Below are positions 8,248 through 15,652 of a stretch of DNA of 64,000 nucleotides, one piece after another; positions within the stretch are counted from its first letter, which is position 1; every line of letters starts with the position of its first letter. Both the position numbers and the translations under genes were made by a program. Below the pieces are notes generated by a model that saw only the letters and a list, made by a program, of their open reading frames with translations, did no database searches and was not told the origin of the DNA. The DNA is from Pedobacter zeae (GTDB lineage Bacteria > Bacteroidota > Bacteroidia > Sphingobacteriales > Sphingobacteriaceae). The stretch spans positions 62,001-126,000 of the forward strand of contig NZ_JACIEF010000003.1 of assembly GCF_014196715.1 (NCBI RefSeq). The letters run 5' to 3'.

Positions 8248-9249
8248 ATGAAAAAACGCTACAAAGCAATTATAGGCCTCTCGGCATTTATTATTGCAGG
8301 CTATTTATTGGGGCCAAAACCCAAAAAACCGGTATTTAGTGAGGCGCTGACCAAAGTACCCGACCTGGAAGATCTGGATAGTTATGTAGCCAGCATCGAA
8401 TCCATGCACAGGATAAAACCCGGCAACGAAGCTGAAATTGTGTGGGCCGATACGCTCCACCAACAAACCGAATATGCCGTTGTTTACCTGCATGGTTTTT
8501 CGGCCTCAAAAACAGAAGGTAACCCGGTACATTTAAACCTGGCCAAAGCACTGCATGCCAATTTATACCTTGCCCGCCTGTCTGATCACGGCATCGATAC
8601 CCTGGCACCCATGCAATATTTTACGGCCGACCGTCTTTGGGAAACCAGTAAACAGGCCTATGCCATTGGCAAAAAACTGGGCAAAAAAGTAATTTTAGTG
8701 GGCACCTCTACTGGTGGTACTGTGGCTTTAAAACTGGCAGCAACCTATCCCGAAATCAGCAGTTTAATTTTATTATCACCCAATGTGGCCATTAACGATA
8801 AAAATGCCTGGCTTTTGAACAACCCCTGGGGGTTACAGATTGCCAGGAGGGTTGTTGGAGGCGATGAACGCAAAGTAGACGACCGTACAGAAGAATATAA
8901 AAAATACTGGTACACCAATTACCGCCTCGAATCGCTGGTAGAACTCGAAGAATTTATAGAGAGCACCATGGTAAAAAAGACTTTCAAAAAAGTAAAACAG
9001 CCTGTTTTAATGCTTTATTACTACAAAAACGAACTCGAACAGGATCCCGTTGTTCGCGTAGATGCCATGCTGAAAATGTTCGATGAACTGGGCACACCAG
9101 ACAATTTAAAAAGAAAAGTAGCCATACCCAACGCAGGTAACCATGTAATGGGCTCCTATATTACTTCGAAAGATTTGCCAGGTGTAGAAAAGGCAATAAA
9201 TCAATACATAAAACACACCTTAAAAATATCTTTGGAAACTTCTAAATAA
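8248..9249 (+). CDS. Membrane-anchored alpha/beta hydrolase
   Basis: The 333-residue protein has an uncleaved hydrophobic N-terminus (residues 7-22), then an alpha/beta-hydrolase fold. The oxyanion-hole loop is LHGFSAS at residues 81-87, the nucleophile elbow is GTSTGG with Ser154, and the likely catalytic His is in NAGNHVMGS near the C-terminus. This resembles the lysophospholipase/carboxylesterase branch of the family; the substrate is unknown. ATG at 8248 is required because the ATG at 8242 meets a stop codon two codons later. The next gene follows after 6 nt, suggesting co-transcription. Confidence 0.87.
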   Translation: MKKRYKAIIGLSAFIIAGYLLGPKPKKPVFSEALTKVPDLEDLDSYVASIESMHRIKPGNEAEIVWADTLHQQTEYAVVYLHGFSASKTEGNPVHLNLAKALHANLYLARLSDHGIDTLAPMQYFTADRLWETSKQAYAIGKKLGKKVILVGTSTGGTVALKLAATYPEISSLILLSPNVAINDKNAWLLNNPWGLQIARRVVGGDERKVDDRTEEYKKYWYTNYRLESLVELEEFIESTMVKKTFKKVKQPVLMLYYYKNELEQDPVVRVDAMLKMFDELGTPDNLKRKVAIPNAGNHVMGSYITSKDLPGVEKAINQYIKHTLKISLETSK

Positions 9250-9255
9250 ATCAAA

Positions 9256-9840
9256 ATGAAAAAATGGCTCTCCCTTCTTAGCATCATATTCTGTTTTATC
9301 AAAAGCCAGGCGCAGACAGTAAGTTATAATGATTTTAAAAAGCTAATCCCCTACCTACAGACCGAAGACTGGAAAAATGCCTACAGAATTTCATCTGATC
9401 TTTTGTCTTCATCAGAAAAAGATACTTCTGATTACAGGGCAATAGTTTTATATGCTAATATTTTGTCGGCGTCAGGTATGGTAACTCAACGTTTAATGAC
9501 TTTTGAACAATTGGAAAAAGCTATGAGCAAACACAAAGGGCATAGAATATTATTTTCTTCACATCCAATCACACAAAAAGAAGGGTCATTAAATTCAGTT
9601 AAATTCTCTGACGCCAAATCAGCGAAAGATGCTTTTATTACTGCAACCAATAAAGAGGGTGCCCATATTTTATGTTTCGAAAATATCATTTTCAAAGCCC
9701 CAGTTAATCCGGCTTCTTTTAATAATTCTTTTGTACGGTGCGGTGGTAAAATTGATAAAATAGAGTTTAATCCAAATAAATCACTAGTATGGATTACCAG
9801 ATTAACCATTAAAGATGGCTTTGCCAGGGCATCGCAATAA
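9256..9840 (+). CDS. Secreted protein of unknown function
   Basis: The protein has 194 residues. A signal peptide (MKKWLSLLSIIFCFIKSQAQ) is followed by a soluble domain with no motif I recognise; Cys at about 145 and 165 lie within predicted strands (AHILCFENI and FVRCGGKID). It starts 6 nt after the alpha/beta hydrolase gene and its 3' end overlaps the possible start of the next small membrane protein, so it is probably part of a short operon. Confidence 0.72.
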   Translation: MKKWLSLLSIIFCFIKSQAQTVSYNDFKKLIPYLQTEDWKNAYRISSDLLSSSEKDTSDYRAIVLYANILSASGMVTQRLMTFEQLEKAMSKHKGHRILFSSHPITQKEGSLNSVKFSDAKSAKDAFITATNKEGAHILCFENIIFKAPVNPASFNNSFVRCGGKIDKIEFNPNKSLVWITRLTIKDGFARASQ

Positions 9841-10102
9841 TCGGAAGTTGAAAAAAGAAATACTTTTCCCTAGCCTTTACTATATTTTTGTAATCTGTTG
9901 TATATTAATCTGCATAAGATATTTCCGCTCGGGTGCCTGTACGCCAAACCTCGATTTTATATCTATAATACTATTGGTCCCAATTAGTTTTATATTACTT
10001 TTATTCAATCTCTATAAAAGCATAAGAACAAAAAACTGGTGCTTATTCGTCCCTCATTTATTAGGATTCTCAATACTTTTATTAGTTTTAAATATTATCT
10101 GA
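9815..10102 (+). CDS. Small membrane protein of unknown function
   Basis: Up to 95 residues, with three hydrophobic segments (about 19-34, 46-66 and 77-95 when counted from the ATG). The ATG at 9815 overlaps the preceding gene by 26 nt in another frame; a TTG at 9848 that gives MKKEILFPSLYYIF may be the true start. No family is recognised. The segment SGACTPNLDF between the first two helices probably faces the periplasm. Confidence 0.5.
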   Translation: MALPGHRNNRKLKKEILFPSLYYIFVICCILICIRYFRSGACTPNLDFISIILLVPISFILLLFNLYKSIRTKNWCLFVPHLLGFSILLLVLNII

Positions 10103-10123
10103 TCTTTCTCTCTCTCAAAACCA

Positions 10124-10645
10124 ATGAAAAACCTCAAACCTTTATTAATTGAAATAGCGTGGCTTATAGGCTGCGTCGCATTTACCATCATTATTGGCAT
10201 TCTCTTTTTTGGAAAGGCTATTTTTGAAAGAGATATCGATATTAATCTACATGACACCTATTTTGTTATTGCGAATCAGCATTTTTTTATTTGCTTTTTT
10301 ATCGTTTTTTCATTTACATTCTATATTATCAAAGAAAACAGGCATGCTTTTAATCGGAAATTGCCACTAAGTGTCTTTTTAATTTTAGGATTTGGCTTTA
10401 ATGTATTATTGTTCAGAACGGGTCCGATTGCAACATTTTTTAATCCGTGGAAAAGTGGGTAGACAGTTTATCCACCTCTATCAGTTAAAGCCAAACCAAC
10501 AGAAGTTAACGCAATAACAGGATTTGCGCCAACCGTTTTTACCCCATTAAATGCGCTATTGGTCGTCCAAATTTTGGTAATTGCATTAATGTTGCATGCG
10601 GTCTACAAATATGGAAAATCAAAGAAAATGATTTCAGGAATTTAG
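10124..10645 (+). pseudogene. Small membrane protein with cytochrome oxidase subunit I signatures, interrupted by an in-frame amber codon
   Basis: The annotated-length frame ends at TAG 10460-10462 after 112 residues, but the same frame continues for 60 more sense codons to TAG at 10643-10645. Across the stop it reads SG-stop-TVYPPLSV; a Trp there (TGG changed to TAG) would restore the GWTVYPPL motif of heme-copper oxidase subunit I. Residues 43-53 read HDTYFVIANQH, matching the helix X motif HDTYYVVAHFH except that the heme a3 ligand His is Asn. The restored protein would be 172 residues with four hydrophobic helices, far too short for an oxidase subunit. Alternatives are a recent nonsense mutation, a sequencing error or stop-codon readthrough. 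Confidence 0.7.
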
Positions 10646-10697
10646 TACTACTCACCAAGCCCTATCACTAATCCTGCCAGCTACATTCCGTAAGACA

Positions 10698-11663
10698 CTA
10701 ACCTACAATATCTTTCACAATCATTTCGGCGTGTACCCTGGAGTTTTCGATAAAAAGTTTGTGCGTATCTAATCCACCACAAACCACCCCTGCCAGGTAC
10801 AAACCTTTTACATTGGTTTCCATGGTTTCCTCATTATATACCGGACAAAGGCTTTCGGGCAGGTCGATACCGAATTTCCTGAGCATGCTAAAATCTGGCT
10901 GATAACCCGTCATGGCAATTACAAAATCGTTTGGAATCGTTTTTATTCCATCGGGTGTCTTAATCTCAACTTCACCATCCCGTATTTCAACCAATTCAGA
11001 ATTGAAAAATGCCTTAATCTCCCCCTCTTTAATCCTGTTTTGAATATCCGGACGTACCCAATATTTCACATGAGGGCCAAGATCGCCACTCCGCACCACC
11101 ATGGTTACCTTTGCACCTTTACGATAGGTTTCAAGGGCCGCATCGACACCGGAATTATTGGCACCAACCACAACAACGTTCTGGAAGGCATATAAATGCG
11201 GGTCTTTATAATAGTGCGTTACTTTTGGTAAATCCTCTCCGGGCACGCCCATTAATAAGGGAACATCATAAAAACCCGTCGCAACGATCACATGATCAGC
11301 GGTATAATTCGTTTTAGAGGTATTAATTCCGAAAAGATCCTGATCATTTTTAACCACTTGCTGTACCCTTTCGAAAAGGTGGATATTTAAATCAAATTTT
11401 TCTGCAACACGGCGATAGTACTCAACTGCTTCATTTCTGTTGGGCTTTGGACTAATGGTTACAAAAGGTACCCCACCAATTTCCAACTTTTGAGAAGTAG
11501 AAAAGAAAGTCATAAATACAGGATAATTGAACAAGCTGTTCACCAAAGCTCCTTTTTCTATAATAACATAGCTTAAGTTTGCTTTTTGGGCTTCAATTGC
11601 ACAGGCCATCCCAATCGGCCCGGCACCTATAATTAATACGTCGTAATGATTTTGATTTGCCAA
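10698..11663 (-). CDS. ypdA: YpdA family bacillithiol-disulfide reductase-like flavoprotein
   Basis: The 321-residue FAD/NADPH oxidoreductase has a Rossmann motif IIGAGPIGMA at residues 10-19, a second nucleotide-binding motif VVVGANNSGVDAA near residue 160, and GLYLAGVVCGG near the C-terminus. YpdA proteins reduce oxidised bacillithiol and lack the CxxC pair of thioredoxin reductases, as seen here. The only usable start is TTG at 11663, because an in-frame TAA lies four codons upstream and the next Met is inside the Rossmann motif. It lies downstream of the CstB-like gene on the same strand, 85 nt away, with a repeat between. BshA at 27019 supports bacillithiol use. Confidence 0.88.
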   Translation of the reverse strand: MANQNHYDVLIIGAGPIGMACAIEAQKANLSYVIIEKGALVNSLFNYPVFMTFFSTSQKLEIGGVPFVTISPKPNRNEAVEYYRRVAEKFDLNIHLFERVQQVVKNDQDLFGINTSKTNYTADHVIVATGFYDVPLLMGVPGEDLPKVTHYYKDPHLYAFQNVVVVGANNSGVDAALETYRKGAKVTMVVRSGDLGPHVKYWVRPDIQNRIKEGEIKAFFNSELVEIRDGEVEIKTPDGIKTIPNDFVIAMTGYQPDFSMLRKFGIDLPESLCPVYNEETMETNVKGLYLAGVVCGGLDTHKLFIENSRVHAEMIVKDIVG

Positions 11664-11682
11664 AATGGTTATATCTTAGGTT

Positions 11683-11737
11683 GTCATTCTGAGCCCGACG
11701 AAGCATCTTAATTGCATTTCGACAAGCTCAATGTGAC
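11683..11737. repeat. GTCAT-family intergenic inverted repeat
   Basis: GTCATTCTGAGCCCGACGAAG at the left is partly complementary to TTTCGACAAGCTCAATGTGAC at the right. It sits between the CstB-like gene and ypdA and could form a hairpin in their transcript. Confidence 0.5.
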
Positions 11738-11748
11738 AATTGCTTTTA

Positions 11749-13161
11749 TTATACTTTCATTGCTTTACTCGGGCAAGCAAAATCGGTTCTCTTTAAACCG
11801 GTATTTTTAATTGCACCATAACCTCCGGCTATATCTATTACATTTTCTACACCACGCGCTTTTAAGATGGAAGCCGCTATCATTGAGCGGTAACCGCCGG
11901 CACAATGAATGTAATACGTCGCTTTTGGATTAATCTCACCCATCCACTCGTTAATAAAATCTAACGGGCGGCTCAGGGTAAATTCCAGGTGTTCTGCTTC
12001 ATATTCACCTGGTTTACGTACATCAAGCGCAGTAATTTCACCACCTGATGCAGCCTGCTCAAAAGCTTCAGCCGATATAGATTCAATGGTATCGATTTCT
12101 TTACCCGCTGTGGCCCATCTTTCGAAGCCACCATCTAAATAACCTATGGTATTATCGTATCCTACTCGGGTTAACCGGGTAATGGTTTCTTCTTCTTTAC
12201 CCTGATCGGTAATCAGTAAGATCGGTTGTTGTAAATCGGTAATCAAAGCACCAACCCAGGGTGCAAACTGTCCGTTTAAACCAATATTGATCGAATTTGG
12301 GATAAAACCTTTTGCAAAAACCTGCGGATCGCGGGTATCGAGCATAATGGCACCGATTTGGTTGGCCAGATCTTCAAATTGTTGAGGGCTTAACGCATTT
12401 AAACCCTTTTCATATACCTCATCTATGCTTTCTACCCCACCTTTATTAATGGCAGCATTTTTAGCAAAATATTGTGGCGGAGGTAAAATACCATCGGTAA
12501 CTTCTGCAATAAACTGTTCCTTTGTTTCTGCTCTTAAAGCATAATTAACCTGTTTCTGATGCCCCAAGGTATCAAAAGTTTCTTTACTCATACTTTTACC
12601 ACAGGCCGAACCTGCACCATGAGCCGGGTAAACAATTACATCATCAGCTAAAGGTTTAATTTTTTCATTTAACGAATCGTAAAGCATTCCGGCCAGGTCG
12701 TCCATCGTTAAATGGCCTTTTTGCGCTAAATCAGGTCGGCCAACATCACCGATAAATAAGGTATCGCCACTAAAAATGCAATGGTCTTTTCCATTTTCAT
12801 CCCTTAAGAGGTAGGTGGTCGATTCTAAAGTATGCCCGGGGGTATGCAATGCGGTAATGGTGAGTTTACCGATTTTAAACTGCTCGCCATCTTTGGCAAT
12901 ATGCGATTTAAATTTGGTTTTAGCAGTTGGTCCGTAGATAATTTCGGCGCCGGATTTCTCTGCCAGGTCTACATGTCCGGAAACAAAATCTGCATGAAAA
13001 TGCGTTTCAAAAATATATTTAATGGTAGCGCCCGCCTTTTCTGCTTTCTTTAAATAGGTGGCAACTTCCCTTAAAGGATCAATAATTGCTGCTTCTCCAT
13101 CACTTTCAATGTAATAAGCAGCTTCTGCCAGGCAGCCTGTATATATCTGTTCTATTTTCAT
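11749..13161 (-). CDS. CstB-like persulfide dioxygenase with two rhodanese domains
   Basis: The 470-residue protein has a metallo-beta-lactamase fold (about 1-240) with the persulfide-dioxygenase iron site THFHADFVSGH (His54, His56, Asp58) and SGDTLFIGDVGRPD. A first rhodanese domain follows (about 255-355) without the active-site Cys (ILLITDQGKEE), then a second one (about 365-465) with active loop CAGGYRS, Cys420. This order, including the pseudo-rhodanese, is that of Staphylococcus CstB, which oxidises low-molecular-weight thiol persulfides and makes thiosulfate. The neighbouring ypdA suggests that bacillithiol persulfide is the substrate. The start ATG at 13161 lies about 95 nt downstream of a good promoter. 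Confidence 0.88.
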   Translation of the reverse strand: MKIEQIYTGCLAEAAYYIESDGEAAIIDPLREVATYLKKAEKAGATIKYIFETHFHADFVSGHVDLAEKSGAEIIYGPTAKTKFKSHIAKDGEQFKIGKLTITALHTPGHTLESTTYLLRDENGKDHCIFSGDTLFIGDVGRPDLAQKGHLTMDDLAGMLYDSLNEKIKPLADDVIVYPAHGAGSACGKSMSKETFDTLGHQKQVNYALRAETKEQFIAEVTDGILPPPQYFAKNAAINKGGVESIDEVYEKGLNALSPQQFEDLANQIGAIMLDTRDPQVFAKGFIPNSINIGLNGQFAPWVGALITDLQQPILLITDQGKEEETITRLTRVGYDNTIGYLDGGFERWATAGKEIDTIESISAEAFEQAASGGEITALDVRKPGEYEAEHLEFTLSRPLDFINEWMGEINPKATYYIHCAGGYRSMIAASILKARGVENVIDIAGGYGAIKNTGLKRTDFACPSKAMKV

Positions 13162-13260
13162 TCTTTAGATTTGAGTATTGAGATATGATAAGTGAGTATT
13201 AAGACATAAGCACAACTGTACCCTACGCCTTAAACCCTTTACCTTATACCTCCTTACTAG

Positions 13261-13291
13261 CAAAAATAGGGCTAAATACTTATAACCGAAA
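13261..13291 (-). promoter_or_regulatory. Promoter of the CstB-like gene
   Basis: On the minus strand TTTC (13288-13291) is followed after 19 nt by TATTTTTG (13261-13268), an exact -7 match with a -33 that is one base off TTTG. The leader would be about 95 nt. Confidence 0.5.
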
Positions 13292-13487
13292 TGATGCTGC
13301 TCATAATTGCAGAAGTTTTACGTATTCAGGTACCGCAACAGTACCATAAACAGAGGAACCCTTGCTTATTAAACCTGATAGTAGGAAAAGCCCACGGCAA
13401 AATGTAGACTGCCACAAAAAATATTGACCGTATCAGTCGCCCGAGTGTGCCTCTAAGTAAGCGGTAAAAGTATTTTAAATTTAAAGC

Positions 13488-13512
13488 CTCGCAGTCTTTA
13501 AAAACCTGCGAG
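13488..13512 (-). terminator. Hairpin downstream of ansA
   Basis: On the minus strand CTCGCAG pairs with CTGCGAG across an 11-nt loop, starting 10 nt after the ansA stop codon. The following sequence is A/T-rich but has no continuous T-tract, so termination is only likely. Confidence 0.4.
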
Positions 13513-13522
13513 ATTTGACGTA

Positions 13523-14542
13523 TTAATCTTTAGTCAATTCGCCGCGTAGCGATTCTTCCATCAGTTTACAGCTTTCTTCAACTGATAAACCCAAGCCCAT
13601 TACAAACATTAGCTTGGTTACGGTAGCTTCGAAAGTTAAATCATAACCACTTAAAACGCCCATTTTTAACAGTTCTCTACTGGTTTCGTAGCGGCCAAGC
13701 TGTACCGAGCCTTTTTTACATTGCGAAATGTCGATAATGATTTTTCCATTTAAAATGGCCTGATGCAAGCTATCTAAAAACCATTGTGCGGTGGTGGTGT
13801 TGCCTGAGCCAAAAGTTTCCAAAATGATGGCATCTACTTTAGAATCGGTAATGGCCTGAACGGCCTGCGGGGTAATTCCCGGATACAATTTAAGTACACC
13901 TATATTCGAATTAAAATTGGTATGCAATTTTAATTCACCTCCTTTAGCTTTCAGGATATAATTTCTGTGGAACTGCAGGTGCACCCCAGCCTCTGCAAGT
14001 ACCGGGTAATTTGGCGAACGGAAAGCTTCAAACTTTTCGCTATTGTATTTTATAGATCGGTTACCCCTAAATAATTGTGCATCAAAATAAATACAAACCT
14101 CTGGAAATAATGCTTTGCCATCTTCTTTGGTTGCGGCAATTTCTAATGCAGTAATCAAATTTTCTTTAGCATCGGTCCTGATTTCTCCGATAGGCAGCTG
14201 CGATCCGGTTAAAACAACAGGTTTATCCAGGTTTTCGAGCATAAAACTCAGTGCCGAAGCAGTGAAGGCCATGGTATCAGATCCATGCAAAATCACAAAA
14301 CCATCGTATTGATCGTATTTATGGTAAATAAGCTCGGCCAATGTTTTCCATATTTCAGGATCCATGTTTGATGAATCCAACACCGGATTAAAAGAGTGTA
14401 CATCTAACTGGTAATCTAATCGGCCCAGTTCCGGGACGTTTTCCTGTATCTGCTCGAAATTAAACGGAACTAACATCCCGTTTGTTGGATCGTTAACCAT
14501 ACCGATGGTGCCACCGGTATAGATGATAAGTATTTTGGTCAT
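13523..14542 (-). CDS. ansA: Type I L-asparaginase
   Basis: The 339-residue protein hydrolyses L-asparagine to aspartate and ammonia. The two conserved Thr-containing signatures are visible: YTGGTIGM at residues 8-15 with the nucleophile Thr, and ILHGSDTMAFTAS near residue 83 with the Thr-Asp pair. There is no signal peptide, so it is the cytoplasmic (type I) form, and the length agrees. It is a single gene, flanked by intergenic repeats. Confidence 0.93.
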   Translation of the reverse strand: MTKILIIYTGGTIGMVNDPTNGMLVPFNFEQIQENVPELGRLDYQLDVHSFNPVLDSSNMDPEIWKTLAELIYHKYDQYDGFVILHGSDTMAFTASALSFMLENLDKPVVLTGSQLPIGEIRTDAKENLITALEIAATKEDGKALFPEVCIYFDAQLFRGNRSIKYNSEKFEAFRSPNYPVLAEAGVHLQFHRNYILKAKGGELKLHTNFNSNIGVLKLYPGITPQAVQAITDSKVDAIILETFGSGNTTTAQWFLDSLHQAILNGKIIIDISQCKKGSVQLGRYETSRELLKMGVLSGYDLTFEATVTKLMFVMGLGLSVEESCKLMEESLRGELTKD

Positions 14543-14712
14543 TTGGTTTAGTGAAGGTTGCTCAACGCAAAGAAACTAAAAATTTACAAATGATCAGGCG
14601 ATATTTTTAAATCAGCAACAAAAAAGCTAAAAAACGTGAATGTTTTGACAATATAATAAAATTTTAGCGGATATTTTACAATAAAAGAAATCAACACTGA
14701 TACAATCCTATT

Positions 14713-14761
14713 GGAGATACTTCAGCAGAGTTCTGCATTACGCAAAGTTTATCGGAATGAC
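14713..14761. repeat. GTCAT-family intergenic repeat
   Basis: Read on the minus strand: GTCATTCCGATAAACTTTGCG ... GAAGTATCTCC, the common form of the repeat family seen at ten other sites in this window. It lies between ansA and tatD. Confidence 0.4.
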
Positions 14762-14811
14762 GATCGAGCTAAACCGACTAATGCCTCAGACCAGGGACTC
14801 CGGACTCCATC

Positions 14812-15579
14812 CTAAACTCCAAATATCTTTTTCGAATTCTCCGTAGTTATTGCAGCTATTTCTTCGATAGAAAGACCGTAAATCCCGGCCAGTTTCTGTG
14901 CGATATAAATCAGGTAACTGCTCTCATTGGGTTTACCACGGAAAGGAACAGGTGCCAGGTAAGGAGAATCTGTTTCTAAAACCAGCTTAGTTAAAGGAAC
15001 ATCTGCCAATACCAGATCCAGGCCTGCTTTTTTATAGGTTACCACACCGCCAATGCCCAGGTAAAAATTCAGATCAATAGCCTGTTTTGCTTGGGCTAAA
15101 TTTCCGGTGAAACAATGAAATATGCCCCGTAGTTTTTCATCTCTTTCACTTTCCAACATCTCAAAAACTTCATCAAAAGCTTCCCTGCAATGGATTACAA
15201 TCGGCAAACCCAACGCTTTTGCCCAGCCAATCTGTTTACGAAAGGCGTCTTGCTGGATTTCCAGAGTGGTTTTATCCCAGTACAAATCGATCCCGATTTC
15301 ACCAATGGCATAAATTTTCCGCCCGGCAATGCTTTTATATATTTCATCCAACAGCACCAGGTAATCTTCCTTTACATCGCAGGGGTGCAGGCCCGCCATT
15401 GCAAAACAGTTTTCAGGATATTTTGCCACGAGGTCATCAATCATTGCGACTGATTTTACGTCAACATTGGGCAAAAACAAGCGGTTTACATTGTTTTCAA
15501 AACAACGCTCCATTAACTGAGCCTGTTTCTCAGCATCCTGCTCGTAATATAAATGGGTATGGGTATCGGTGAAAAGCAT
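14812..15579 (-). CDS. tatD: TatD family metal-dependent hydrolase (DNase)
   Basis: The 255-residue protein has the amidohydrolase-like TatD metal site: DTHTHLYYE at residues 5-13, GEIGID near 94, VIHCREAFDE near 128, FHCFTG near 153 and ETDSPYLAP near 204. TatD proteins are Mg-dependent 3'-5' exonucleases implicated in DNA repair and tRNA proofreading. It lies 73 nt downstream of uvrA on the same strand; a 9-bp inverted repeat is in the gap, so co-transcription is possible but not certain. Confidence 0.92.
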   Translation of the reverse strand: MLFTDTHTHLYYEQDAEKQAQLMERCFENNVNRLFLPNVDVKSVAMIDDLVAKYPENCFAMAGLHPCDVKEDYLVLLDEIYKSIAGRKIYAIGEIGIDLYWDKTTLEIQQDAFRKQIGWAKALGLPIVIHCREAFDEVFEMLESERDEKLRGIFHCFTGNLAQAKQAIDLNFYLGIGGVVTYKKAGLDLVLADVPLTKLVLETDSPYLAPVPFRGKPNESSYLIYIAQKLAGIYGLSIEEIAAITTENSKKIFGV

Positions 15580-15608
15580 TTTTTTATGGTATCAAGTATT
15601 TAGCATTA

Positions 15609-15638
15609 GTATCAAGACAGATTTACCACTCTTGATAC
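15609..15638. repeat. GTATCAAGA inverted repeat between uvrA and tatD
   Basis: GTATCAAGA (15609-15617) and TCTTGATAC (15630-15638) are perfect reverse complements separated by 12 nt. Additional TATCAAG copies lie just to the left. The stem is followed by no T-tract in either direction. Similar degenerate TTGATACT text occurs near 33605 and 13180. Confidence 0.45.
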
Positions 15639-15652
15639 TTTCATAAGCAGTC

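Larger units (their letters stand above)
13162..13522. other. Intergenic region between the CstB-like gene and ansA
   Basis: The region holds a GTATTGAG/ATATGATAAG-type degenerate repeat next to the CstB-like start (about 13165-13255), the CstB-like promoter (13261-13291), a middle stretch of about 190 nt where nothing is recognised, and a hairpin after ansA (13488-13512). No gene is supported. Confidence 0.4.
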
